A stretch of 64,000 nt of DNA from Roseisolibacter agri (GTDB lineage Bacteria > Gemmatimonadota > Gemmatimonadetes > Gemmatimonadales > Gemmatimonadaceae), in NCBI RefSeq assembly GCF_030159095.1, contig NZ_BRXS01000006.1, forward strand, positions 1-64,000. Reading direction: 5' to 3'. Positions within the stretch are counted from its first letter, which is position 1. Each line of letters begins with the position of its first letter. Shown piece by piece: positions 45,575 to 54,073 of the stretch. The notes under the pieces were generated by a model. That model made no database searches. It was not told the origin of the DNA and saw only the letters and a list, made by a program, of their open reading frames with translations. A program made the translations under genes and the position numbers.

Positions 45575-48044
45575 GGCGGCGACGCTCCATGGCGAACCCC
45601 GCGCCCATCGCCAGGAGCGACAGCGTGAGGACGCCGAGCGAGATCGCGAAGCCGGTCTCGACGCGCGGGCTGGTGAACGTCAGCAGCACCTCGCGCGCAC
45701 CCGTGGGAAGCGCGACGCCGATGAGCGAGTAGTCGGCGCGGCCGATCTGCGCGGGACGGCCGTCGGCGGTCGCCGTCCAGCCGGGATAGAAGTTCTCCGA
45801 CACCACGAGCGCCGCGCCGGCCGGTGCCGGACGGTCCAGCGTCAGAGCGATGCGCCCCGGCGCGCGCTCCTTCACGCGCACCGACAGGTCGAGCGGCGCA
45901 GGTAGTTGCGACGGGACGTCTTGCGTCGGCACGGCTGCGGCGGTGTCGAAGAGCGCGGCGCGCCGAACGTCGAAGCGCGGATCGAGCACGGTCGCGAGCA
46001 CACTCTCGTCGGGGGCCTTCACCGCGATCGGTGCGACCCACGCCGGCGGGTTGTCGCCCGGCAGACGGAAGACGTACGACATCGTGCCGACCGCGTTGCG
46101 TGCTGGGCCCGCGACGCGCGTCGCCCCTTCGATCGGCAGCTCGGGCGTGTTCGTGAGGAAGAACCGCACGTTCGCGAGGCGCCAGAAGTTCGGGTTCGCG
46201 ATGTTCTGCGCGCCCGACTCGATGCCGTAGAGCTGCTGATAGCGACCGAGCTCGTTGCCGTGGTAGCCGAGCACCTGGCGCACGCGGTGCACCATCAGCG
46301 CGTCGCCAGTCAGGAACGGGTCGCGCGGCGTCAGCCCCTCGGACGCCAGCGGCGTCGCGATCACGCGGCCGGAATCCGTCTGCGCCCTCAGGAAGTCGAT
46401 CGTCGGGTCGCTCGCGAAGAGCTGCGCGGCCGGCGGCGAGAAGCGCCAGTACAGACGCTCCACGGACCAGAGGTCGATGGCGATCACGCCCGCCAGCGCC
46501 CAGGCGGCCGTGCGGGCCGGGAGCGTGCCGCGGCGCATCGCCAGGAGGACACCGGCGACCGCGACGACCGCGAGCAGCGACCGCCACGCGCCTACCGTGA
46601 GCGCGCCGCTGTTCTGGTCGACCAGCGCCGCGAGCTGCGGGTTCGCGAAGGATGCGGCCACGTTGGTCAGCATGCCGCCGGTCGCCATCAGCGCCACGAG
46701 CGCCGCCACGGCGACCCACGCGATCAGGTAACGCGGCCGGAAGCGCAGCGCGAGCGCGCGCTCGGTACCCATGGCCGCGAGCACCGCCACGCTGAACGAC
46801 ACGACGTACAGCATCGTGCTCGGCGCACGGAAGAACTTCGTTCCCGGGACGAGCGCGTACACGAGGTGGTAGAAGGGCGTGTGGCCGCCGAGCGCCCAGA
46901 GCGTCGCCACCACGAGCGTGGCGACCCAGAACCAGAGGAACTTCCGGCGCGCAGCGCTCACACCGAACGCCAGCCCCGCGAGCACGAGCACCGCCGCGCC
47001 GATGTACTCGCTGTGGAAGTGAATGCCGTTGCGACCCGTGTAGTGATCGAGGATCCCCGAGAACTGCGGCAGGTACGTGTTGATCAGCTCCTCGGGCGGC
47101 ATCGAGTAGGAGATCGCGTGCTCCCACCCCTTCCCGCCCGCGCGCGGCGACCACGGCGTGTACTCGAGGACGGGCCAGAACTGCACGGCGCCGCCGAGCA
47201 TCCCGACCGCGACCGCGACGGCTGCGAAGCCTAAACGACGGAGCGCCATGGGACGGGGCAGCGCGCCCCCTTCCCCACCGGCCGAGAACGCGCAGAAGAG
47301 CGCGTACGCGCCGGTGACGAGCAGCAGGTACTGCAGGAGCTGCGGGTGCGGCGTCAGCACCGCGAGCATGACGCCGAGCGCGAGCCCGCCCCACGCCCAG
47401 GCGCGGCCGTTGCGGGTGCCGCGGTGCACCATCAGCAGCACCAGGGGCAGCAGCGCCGAGATGAAGATCTTGCCGTCGTGTCCCGGCGAGACGAGGCCCG
47501 CGACGTTCCCGCCCAGCATGTACGCGAGGCCGCCGACGAGCGCGCCGAAGAAGCCGAGGCCCACCGCGCGGAGGAACGCGAAAGTGAACAGCCCCGCGAG
47601 GAACACGTGCAGGATCATGCCCCACGTCATGCCCGCGTCGGCCGGCAGCACGAGGCGCAGCAGGAACGTGGGATAGAAGATGTCGCCGTGCATCGCGGCG
47701 ACGTACGGCATCCCGCCGAACAGGTACGGGTTCCAGAGCGGGAACGACCCCGTCTCGCGCATGAACGACGCGGCGAACTCGCGGAACGCGTAGCCGGCGA
47801 TGTACTGGTCGCTCCGCGGGTTGACCAGGAACTGGCCGAGCAGCGCCGGCCAGGCCAGGAGCAGCGTGGCGATGGCGTACGTCGCGGCCGCCCAGAGCGT
47901 CGGGCGCGCGGGCGTCGCGAGGACCGGCTCGGCCACCTCGTCACGGCGGCCGGCACGCGCGGCGGACGTGCGCGGCGACGCGGCGGCGCCGTGCGTCGCG
48001 GCCGGCGTCGCGTCGGCGCTCACGGCGGGGTCAGGACGGGACAT
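45567..48044 (-). CDS. YfhO-family membrane glycosyltransferase (GT-C type)
   Basis: The 825-residue protein has about 13 hydrophobic helices, a long extracytoplasmic part near the C-terminus, and a final helix (GFAISLGVLTLSLLAMGAGF). Family features include NPRSDQYIAGYAFREF, GSFPLWNPYLFGGMPYVA and SPGHDGKIFISALLPLVLL. In Gram-positives YfhO moves a sugar from undecaprenyl phosphate to lipoteichoic acid. Here the acceptor is unknown. It overlaps the genes on both sides (8 and 14 bases). Confidence 0.82.
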   Translation of the reverse strand: MSRPDPAVSADATPAATHGAAASPRTSAARAGRRDEVAEPVLATPARPTLWAAATYAIATLLLAWPALLGQFLVNPRSDQYIAGYAFREFAASFMRETGSFPLWNPYLFGGMPYVAAMHGDIFYPTFLLRLVLPADAGMTWGMILHVFLAGLFTFAFLRAVGLGFFGALVGGLAYMLGGNVAGLVSPGHDGKIFISALLPLVLLMVHRGTRNGRAWAWGGLALGVMLAVLTPHPQLLQYLLLVTGAYALFCAFSAGGEGGALPRPMALRRLGFAAVAVAVGMLGGAVQFWPVLEYTPWSPRAGGKGWEHAISYSMPPEELINTYLPQFSGILDHYTGRNGIHFHSEYIGAAVLVLAGLAFGVSAARRKFLWFWVATLVVATLWALGGHTPFYHLVYALVPGTKFFRAPSTMLYVVSFSVAVLAAMGTERALALRFRPRYLIAWVAVAALVALMATGGMLTNVAASFANPQLAALVDQNSGALTVGAWRSLLAVVAVAGVLLAMRRGTLPARTAAWALAGVIAIDLWSVERLYWRFSPPAAQLFASDPTIDFLRAQTDSGRVIATPLASEGLTPRDPFLTGDALMVHRVRQVLGYHGNELGRYQQLYGIESGAQNIANPNFWRLANVRFFLTNTPELPIEGATRVAGPARNAVGTMSYVFRLPGDNPPAWVAPIAVKAPDESVLATVLDPRFDVRRAALFDTAAAVPTQDVPSQLPAPLDLSVRVKERAPGRIALTLDRPAPAGAALVVSENFYPGWTATADGRPAQIGRADYSLIGVALPTGAREVLLTFTSPRVETGFAISLGVLTLSLLAMGAGFAMERRRRV

Positions 48045-49017
48045 CGGTACGGGAAGGCGGGAAGCGGAGCGAGGCGTCGCGCGCGAGGAACAGCAGCCCG
48101 GGCGCCACCTCGAGCACGGTCAGCCACAGACGGGATACGAAGGCCAGCAGCCAGGCCTCCACCGGGGTCGTGAGGCCGAGGGCGGTGAGCGAGCTGACCA
48201 TCGCGACCTCTCGCACGCCGATCCCTCCGGGGATGACGAGCGCGAGGTAGCCCGCGAGGTAGGAGCCGGTGAAAACTGCGACGTACTCCAGCCAATTACC
48301 AGCGGAGGCGGGCGCGAGCGAGAGCGCGAGCAGGCGGAAGGCAACGCCGTAGCCGACCCACGCGGCGACGTTGCTCAGCACCACCAGCCAGAGCACGCGC
48401 GCGGGCGCGTCGCGGACGGGGACCTCCCGCTTGAGCAGCCGCGCCATCAGGCGGAGCGCCGGCGTGAGCGCGACGGGCAGCAGCACGAGCCCGATGGTCG
48501 CGGCGACCGCGATCGCGACAGCGGCGCCGGCGCCCCCGGGGGCCACCGAGCGGAGCACCGGCAGGCCGGCCAGCAGCATGACCGCGAACCCGGCCGCCAG
48601 GTTGACGAGCGTCCCCGCGACCGCAGCGCCGGACGCGGCGCCGGCCGAGACGCCGGCCTGCCGCGAGAGGAGCCCCATCGCGGCGATCGACCAGACCTTG
48701 CCCGGGAGGTAGCGCCCGAGGTTGGAGACGGCCCAGATGCGCGACGCCGGCCAGAACGCGAGCCGTGAGCCCCAGGCGGCGACCAGCGTGCGCCACGCGT
48801 GCACGAGCAGCGCGTACGTCGCCAGCACGAGCGCGGCGGACGCGAGCACGAGCGGCCACTCCGGCCGGAGCGAGCCGGCGCGCATGCGCACCTCGTCCCA
48901 CTGCCCGCTCAGCTGATCGGCAGCGCGCCAGAGCACGAGTGCGACGACGGCGAGCGTCGCGAGCCAGATCGCCGTGCGGCGCGCGCTCGCGCGGGCGGGC
49001 CCGGTGGACGTGCTCAT
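48031..49017 (-). CDS. Flippase-like membrane protein (UPF0104 / LPG-synthase TM domain)
   Basis: The 328-residue product has about eight transmembrane helices and the family motifs RIWAVSNLGRYLPGKVWSI and PGGIGVREVAMVSSLTALG. Relatives include the AglD/lysylphosphatidylglycerol-synthase membrane domain, suspected to flip lipids. The frame extends upstream inside the GT4 gene, but the ATG at 49017 overlaps that gene's stop by four bases and starts just before the first helix. Confidence 0.83.
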   Translation of the reverse strand: MSTSTGPARASARRTAIWLATLAVVALVLWRAADQLSGQWDEVRMRAGSLRPEWPLVLASAALVLATYALLVHAWRTLVAAWGSRLAFWPASRIWAVSNLGRYLPGKVWSIAAMGLLSRQAGVSAGAASGAAVAGTLVNLAAGFAVMLLAGLPVLRSVAPGGAGAAVAIAVAATIGLVLLPVALTPALRLMARLLKREVPVRDAPARVLWLVVLSNVAAWVGYGVAFRLLALSLAPASAGNWLEYVAVFTGSYLAGYLALVIPGGIGVREVAMVSSLTALGLTTPVEAWLLAFVSRLWLTVLEVAPGLLFLARDASLRFPPSRTDVPS

Positions 49018-50177
49018 CGCGCCGCCAGAGCGTGCTCGTAGATCGTGCGGTAGCGCGCCGCCACCGCGGACGGCGCGAACGACGTCAGCGCTGCATCGCG
49101 CCCCGCGGATCCCAGTCGCCGCGCGAGTGCCGAGTCGCCGAGCACCGCACCGATCGCCGTCGCGAGCGCGTCGACATCGCCGGCGGGAACGAGCAGGCCG
49201 TCCCGCTCGTGGTGGACGACGTCGACCAGCCCGCCGGACGCGAACGCGATCACCGGCGTGCCGCACAGCTGCGCCTCGACGGCCACGAGGCCGAGTCCCT
49301 CCTCGCGCGACGGGATGACGAGCGCCTGTGCCGCCCCGTACAGGGCACCAAGGCGCTCCTGCGGCTGGCTCGGCACCCAGCGGACGCGCGACGCGACACC
49401 CAGGCGATCTGCTAACGCGCGCAGCGCCGCCTCCTCGGGACCGGAGCCGACGATCGTCAGCGTCGTCGCGCCGGCTGCCCGCGCGAGGGCCTGGAGCAGT
49501 GCGTCGACACCCTTCTGCGCCGTCAACCGGCCGACGAACAGCAGCCCATCGCGCGGCGTGCCGGGCTCCGGGAGCGCGAACCGTGCGACGTCGACGGGCA
49601 TCGGCGCGACGTCGCACGCGAGTCCCGGGGCCATCTCGATCGCCTGCTCGCGCAGCCAGCGGGACACGGCGGTCACCGCCGACGCCTGCCGGACGACGCG
49701 CGCGAACAGCGTCCGGGCGGGACCGACGCCCGCGGCCAGCCGCACGTCCGAGCCGTGCATCGTCACCACGAGCGGGGTTCGTCCGCGCCCGCCGGGCAGC
49801 GCCGCCGACAACCCGCCTGGAAACCACCAGTGCGCGTGCACGACGTCCGGGCGCCACTCGCGCACCTCGCGACGGATCGCGCGCGCGCCCGACGCGACGA
49901 GGCCCGCGAGCGCCAGCAGTCCGCGCGCGCTGCCGCGCGCCTCCTCCGCCATCGCGCCCGTGTACGCGAGCGTCTCCCACGAGCGCGGCGCGTAGCGAAA
50001 GCGCCGGACTTGGACTCCCTCGATCACGTCCTCGAGCGCGAGCCCCGCCGCGGCCGGCGCGAGCACGCGAACGTCGACGCCCTCGCCCTTCAGCGCGACG
50101 GCGAGGCGGAGCAGGAACGAGCCCGCGAGGTCACCCGCGTGCCGCGGGTACGAGTGCGCCACGAAGAGGACGCGCAC
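49014..50177 (-). CDS. Glycosyltransferase family 4
   Basis: The 387-residue GT-B enzyme has the N-terminal VLFVAHSYPRHAGDLAGSFL, HAHWWFPGG, TMHGSDVRL, and the donor domain with LLFVGRLTAQKGVDALLQAL and SREEGLGLVAVEAQLCGTPVIA (E-x7-E). The sugar is not predictable. It stands between a GtrB-like GT2 and the flippase-like protein. Confidence 0.88.
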   Translation of the reverse strand: MRVLFVAHSYPRHAGDLAGSFLLRLAVALKGEGVDVRVLAPAAAGLALEDVIEGVQVRRFRYAPRSWETLAYTGAMAEEARGSARGLLALAGLVASGARAIRREVREWRPDVVHAHWWFPGGLSAALPGGRGRTPLVVTMHGSDVRLAAGVGPARTLFARVVRQASAVTAVSRWLREQAIEMAPGLACDVAPMPVDVARFALPEPGTPRDGLLFVGRLTAQKGVDALLQALARAAGATTLTIVGSGPEEAALRALADRLGVASRVRWVPSQPQERLGALYGAAQALVIPSREEGLGLVAVEAQLCGTPVIAFASGGLVDVVHHERDGLLVPAGDVDALATAIGAVLGDSALARRLGSAGRDAALTSFAPSAVAARYRTIYEHALAAR

Positions 50178-50202
50178 CGGCCGGCCGGTCGCCGCCGAGC
50201 GG

Positions 50203-51243
50203 TCAGCGCGCGCCGTCGGGCGGGCGGACGGTCCGCGCGGCGCGCGACTCGTCCAGCTCCCGCCGCAACTCCGCGAGCTCCGCGCGCATGCCCGCGATCA
50301 GCTCCCCGAGCAGGCCGCCCACGAAGAGCACGACGCCGACGATCACGCACGTCGTGACGATCGTCCACACCCAGCGCAGCCCGACGCCGGTCGCAGCCAG
50401 CCACGCGAGCGCGCCAAGGCCGAGCAGCACGCCGAGCGCGAACAGGCCGGCCCCCGCCATGCCGAACAGGAGGAGCGGCTTGCGGCCGAAGCGGAGCTCG
50501 AACCAGACCGAGAGCATGTCGAGCACGCCCACGGGGATGCGTCCGATGCCGAACTTCGAGCGGCCCGCGTGGCGCGGATACAGCGGCACCGGGATCTCGG
50601 AGACGCTGTACCCCTGCGCGGCGGCGATCACGATCATGTAGCGATGCCAGTCCGGGCGGATCGGCAGCCCGGCCATGATCTCGCGGCGGTACGCCTTGAC
50701 GTTGTTCAGGTCCTTCACGCGCACGTCGAACAGCGCGCGACTGAGCCGGTTGTAGATGCGCGAGACGAACGCCTTCTCGTACTTCCCCTGCTTGAAGCCC
50801 GTGACCATGTCGCTCTCGCCGGCGAGAATCGGGGCGACGAGCCGCGGGATGTCCTCGGGCTTGAACTGCAGGTCGGCCGGGTAGAACACCAGCGTGTCGC
50901 CGCGCGCGTGCAGGTACCCGGTGCGCAGCCCGTCCGCGATCCCGCGCCGCGCGCGGTGGCGCGCCATGCGCAGGAACGGGTAGCGCGTGGCGAGCTGCTG
51001 GAGAACGGCCCACGTGTCGTCGTCGGACCCGTCGTCCACGACGACGACCTCGTAGCGGACGCCCGGGTCGGCGGCGAAGGCGGCGGCCGCCTGCTCCATG
51101 AACAGGGGGAGGTTCTCCGCCTCGTCCTTGGCGGGGACGAGCACCGATACGTCGACGGCCCGGCCCTCCTGGACGGAGGAGCCGGGCGCGGTCGGGGCGG
51201 ACGGGTCGTGCACGGGGGCGGCGAGAGTCGGGGTCGGCGTCAT
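50203..51243 (-). CDS. Glycosyltransferase family 2 with C-terminal membrane helices (GtrB/CsbB-like)
   Basis: The 346-residue protein has a GT-A domain (VSVLVPAKDEAENLPLFM, VVVDDGSDDDT, FYPADLQFKPEDI; ~30-240) then two helices (PLLLFGMAGAGLFALGVLL and VWTIVTTCVIVGVVLFVGG). This layout is that of GtrB/CsbB, which transfer sugars onto undecaprenyl phosphate. A short coiled-coil tail follows. It starts 10 bases after rpoN ends. Confidence 0.85.
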   Translation of the reverse strand: MTPTPTLAAPVHDPSAPTAPGSSVQEGRAVDVSVLVPAKDEAENLPLFMEQAAAAFAADPGVRYEVVVVDDGSDDDTWAVLQQLATRYPFLRMARHRARRGIADGLRTGYLHARGDTLVFYPADLQFKPEDIPRLVAPILAGESDMVTGFKQGKYEKAFVSRIYNRLSRALFDVRVKDLNNVKAYRREIMAGLPIRPDWHRYMIVIAAAQGYSVSEIPVPLYPRHAGRSKFGIGRIPVGVLDMLSVWFELRFGRKPLLLFGMAGAGLFALGVLLGLGALAWLAATGVGLRWVWTIVTTCVIVGVVLFVGGLLGELIAGMRAELAELRRELDESRAARTVRPPDGAR

Positions 51244-51253
51244 GGACGCCGAA

Positions 51254-52723
51254 TCATACTCGCTTTCGCATCCGGGCGGAGAGGACGCCGAGCTGGTCGC
51301 GGTACTTGGCGACCGTGCGGCGGGCGATGTTGACCCCGCCCTTCTTGAGGATGTTGACGATCGCCTGGTCGGTCAGCGGGTTCTTGGAGTCCTCGCCCTG
51401 GACGAGCTTCTGGATCTGGTCCTTGATGCCGCGGGCCGAGACGTCCTCGCCGTCCGTGGTCGAGAGGCCGGACGAGAAGAAGAACTTGAGCGGGAGCACG
51501 CCACGCGGCGTCTGCACGAACTTCTCGTTCGTCACGCGACTGACCGTGCTCTCGTGCATGTTGATCACCTCGGCCACCTCGCGGAGCGTGAGGGGCTTCA
51601 GGAACTGCACGCCCTTCTCGAAGAAGTCGCGCTGCCGGTCGACGATGTAGTTCATGACCTTCAGCATCGTCTGGCGGCGCTGCTCGATCGCCTGGATCAT
51701 CCAGTTCGCCGAGTTGAGCTTCGAGGAGATGAACTCCTTGCTCTCGCCGTCGAACTTCTTCTTGTCGCGCGCGATCTCCTGGTACGCCTTGGACAGCTTG
51801 AGGCGCGGGAGGTTCGCGTCGTTCAGGAAGACGTGGTACCGCTGATCGATCTTGTCGACGATCAGGTCCGGGATGATGTAGTTGTCCGTGCCCGCCGAAT
51901 AGAGCAGACCGGGCTTCGGATCGAGCTTCGCGATCTCGTCGGCGGCGCGCTGCACGTCGCTCGGCGCGATGCCGAAGCGCTTCGAGATCTCGCTCCAGCG
52001 GTGCGCGATCAGCTCGTCGAAGCAGTCGCGCACGAGACGGTACGGCACCGAGTGCTCCAGCCCCGCGTCGCGGAGCTGGAGCATCAGGCACTCGCGCAGG
52101 TTGCGCGCGCCGACGCCCGGCGGATCGAGGCTCTGCACGATGCGGAGCATCTCGTTCGCCTCCGCCTCGGTGAACACCGGCGCCTCGTCGGGATCGAGGT
52201 CGCGCTCCTCGGCGGACGCGCGCACGACGTCGTTGATGCTGGCGACGATCTCCTCGACCGGGCAGTCGAGGTAGCCGTCCTCGTTGATGTTGCCGAGGAA
52301 CTCGTCGGCGAGCATCAGCTGCCGCGGGTTGAGATCGAGGAGCGTGATCTGGTCGCGGAGGTGGTCGCCGAGGTCGCGCGTGTCGACGGTGACCGGCTCG
52401 TAGTACTCCTTCTCCTCGTGCTCCTCGCGCCGCCCGCCGGTGTCGAACCCGTCGAGCAGGATCTCCTCCCAGTCGATCTCGTCGTCCTTCTCCTTCTGCT
52501 CCTCCTGCTGCTCCTGCTCGGCCGCAGGCTCCTCGGTGCCCTCCTCCTCGTCCTCGTCGTCCGGCTCGACCATGTCGAGGAACGGGTTGTTGAGGAGCTC
52601 CTGCTTGAGGTGCTGCTGGAGGTCGAGCAGGGGCATGTAGAGCAGATCCATCGCCTGATAGAGGCGTGGATTGATCTTGAGCTCCTGCTTGAGCTGGGTG
52701 CTCTGGTTCAGGCCAGCTTTCAT
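51254..52723 (-). CDS. rpoN: RNA polymerase sigma-54 factor
   Basis: RpoN directs polymerase to -24/-12 promoters that need enhancer-binding ATPases. The 489-residue product has Gln/Leu-rich region I (SQTLKQELKINPRL-like start, MKAGLNQSTQLKQELK), an acidic region II (DDEDEEEGTEEP), the core-binding domain, an HTH (TLREVAEVINMHESTVSRV) and the RpoN box ARRTVAKYRDQLGV. It follows lptB as in Proteobacteria. No clear enhancer-binding protein gene is in the window. Confidence 0.96.
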   Translation of the reverse strand: MKAGLNQSTQLKQELKINPRLYQAMDLLYMPLLDLQQHLKQELLNNPFLDMVEPDDEDEEEGTEEPAAEQEQQEEQKEKDDEIDWEEILLDGFDTGGRREEHEEKEYYEPVTVDTRDLGDHLRDQITLLDLNPRQLMLADEFLGNINEDGYLDCPVEEIVASINDVVRASAEERDLDPDEAPVFTEAEANEMLRIVQSLDPPGVGARNLRECLMLQLRDAGLEHSVPYRLVRDCFDELIAHRWSEISKRFGIAPSDVQRAADEIAKLDPKPGLLYSAGTDNYIIPDLIVDKIDQRYHVFLNDANLPRLKLSKAYQEIARDKKKFDGESKEFISSKLNSANWMIQAIEQRRQTMLKVMNYIVDRQRDFFEKGVQFLKPLTLREVAEVINMHESTVSRVTNEKFVQTPRGVLPLKFFFSSGLSTTDGEDVSARGIKDQIQKLVQGEDSKNPLTDQAIVNILKKGGVNIARRTVAKYRDQLGVLSARMRKRV

Positions 52724-52762
52724 GGCACCAGTCCTTCGGTCGTCGGGCGGATGGCGCGGCGC

Positions 52763-54073
52763 TCAGGCAGCGTCGGCCGCGCCCGAGGGCGGCGGCGATG
52801 GCTGCGAGGGCGCGGGAGACGGGCCGGCCGGCCCGTCGTCACCGCGGTCGGCGAAGCGCGCGCGAAGTCGCGCAGTGAGTGTGGGGCCGAGGTAGATCCG
52901 GGCGACCTCGTCGTCGAAGACGAGCTCGCGCACGGTGCCGCTGACCTTCACCTGGCCGTCGAACATGATGTACGCGCGGTCCACGATGTCGAGCGTCTGC
53001 TCGACGTTGTGGTCGCTGATGAGGACTCCGATGTCGCGGTTCCGCAGGTCGGCGACGATGCTCTGGATGTCGTGCACCGCGATCGGATCGACCCCGGCGA
53101 ACGGCTCGTCGAGCATCATGAACTTCGGACGGGTCACGAGCGCCCGGGTGATCTCGAGGCGCCGGCGCTCGCCGCCGGACAACTGGTACGCCTTGCTCTT
53201 CCGCAGATGCCGGATCTTGAGCTCGTCGAGCAGCGCCTCCAGCCGTTCCGCGCGCTCCTGCTTGCCGAGGTCCAGCGTCTCGAGGATGGCCAGGATGTTG
53301 TCCTCGACGGAGAGCTTGCGGAAGATCGACGGTTCCTGCGAGAGGTAACCGATGCCCAGTCGCGCGCGGCGGTACATGGGCATGTCGGTGATGTCGGCGC
53401 CGTCGAGCCGGATGCGGCCGGCGTTGGGCGCGATGAGGCCGACGATCATGTAGAACGTCGTCGTCTTCCCCGCGCCATTCGGGCCCAGCAGTCCGACGAT
53501 CTCCCCCTGTTGCAAGTGCAGGGCCACGTCGTTCACGACCCGGCGGCTGCGATAGATCTTCACCAGGCCGTCCGCCGACAGCTTGCTGCCGTGCGGGCCG
53601 ACGCGAGTCGCGGAGGCCGCCGGCGCCCGGACCACGTGGTGCTCGCCGGTCTGGCGGAAGTGCGCCGCGGCGTGCTCGCGGATCGGTGCCGCCTGCGCCC
53701 AGAACTCGGGGGCGAGCCGCACGTGCGTCGGCGGGGCGTCGGCCGGGACCAGCGACAGGATCCCGTGCCCCGCCAGCCGCGGAAGGACAGAGGCGATCAG
53801 GTGCTGCCGCACCTCGTCCAGGCTCAGGCGCCCCGCCTCGCGCTCGGCCTCGGTCGCGCCGTCGTGCCGGAGGGCCGCGAGGTAGTCATCGCGGTAGCGG
53901 AGGGCGAGATCGTCCAGGGGCGCCTCGCCGTGCTCGTCCGCGGCGGCGAGCGCGGCGTGCACGGCGAACGCCGTGGAGCGGTCGTCGCTCACCTGCTCGA
54001 CCGCGGTGTGCACGGCGGGCGGAAGGGAGTGCATGTCCGGCCGGGGCGTCGACGACGAGTCAGCGGCGGTCAA
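52763..54073 (-). CDS. lptB: LPS export ABC transporter ATPase LptB with an extra N-terminal domain
   Basis: Residues ~164-410 are LptB, with Walker A GPNGAGKT (~197-204), YLSQEPSIFRKLSVEDNI, signature LSGGERRRLE and Walker B FMMLDEP. This ATPase drives LPS extraction from the inner membrane. LptB is normally about 240 residues; here 163 residues precede it. They look like a folded, largely helical domain (EVRQHLIASVLPRLAGHGIL, then LAPEFWAQAAPIREHAAAHF) that I do not recognise, possibly winged-helix. A Pro/Ser tail ends the protein. It overlaps lptA by 14 bases. Confidence 0.92.
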   Translation of the reverse strand: MTAADSSSTPRPDMHSLPPAVHTAVEQVSDDRSTAFAVHAALAAADEHGEAPLDDLALRYRDDYLAALRHDGATEAEREAGRLSLDEVRQHLIASVLPRLAGHGILSLVPADAPPTHVRLAPEFWAQAAPIREHAAAHFRQTGEHHVVRAPAASATRVGPHGSKLSADGLVKIYRSRRVVNDVALHLQQGEIVGLLGPNGAGKTTTFYMIVGLIAPNAGRIRLDGADITDMPMYRRARLGIGYLSQEPSIFRKLSVEDNILAILETLDLGKQERAERLEALLDELKIRHLRKSKAYQLSGGERRRLEITRALVTRPKFMMLDEPFAGVDPIAVHDIQSIVADLRNRDIGVLISDHNVEQTLDIVDRAYIMFDGQVKVSGTVRELVFDDEVARIYLGPTLTARLRARFADRGDDGPAGPSPAPSQPSPPPSGAADAA

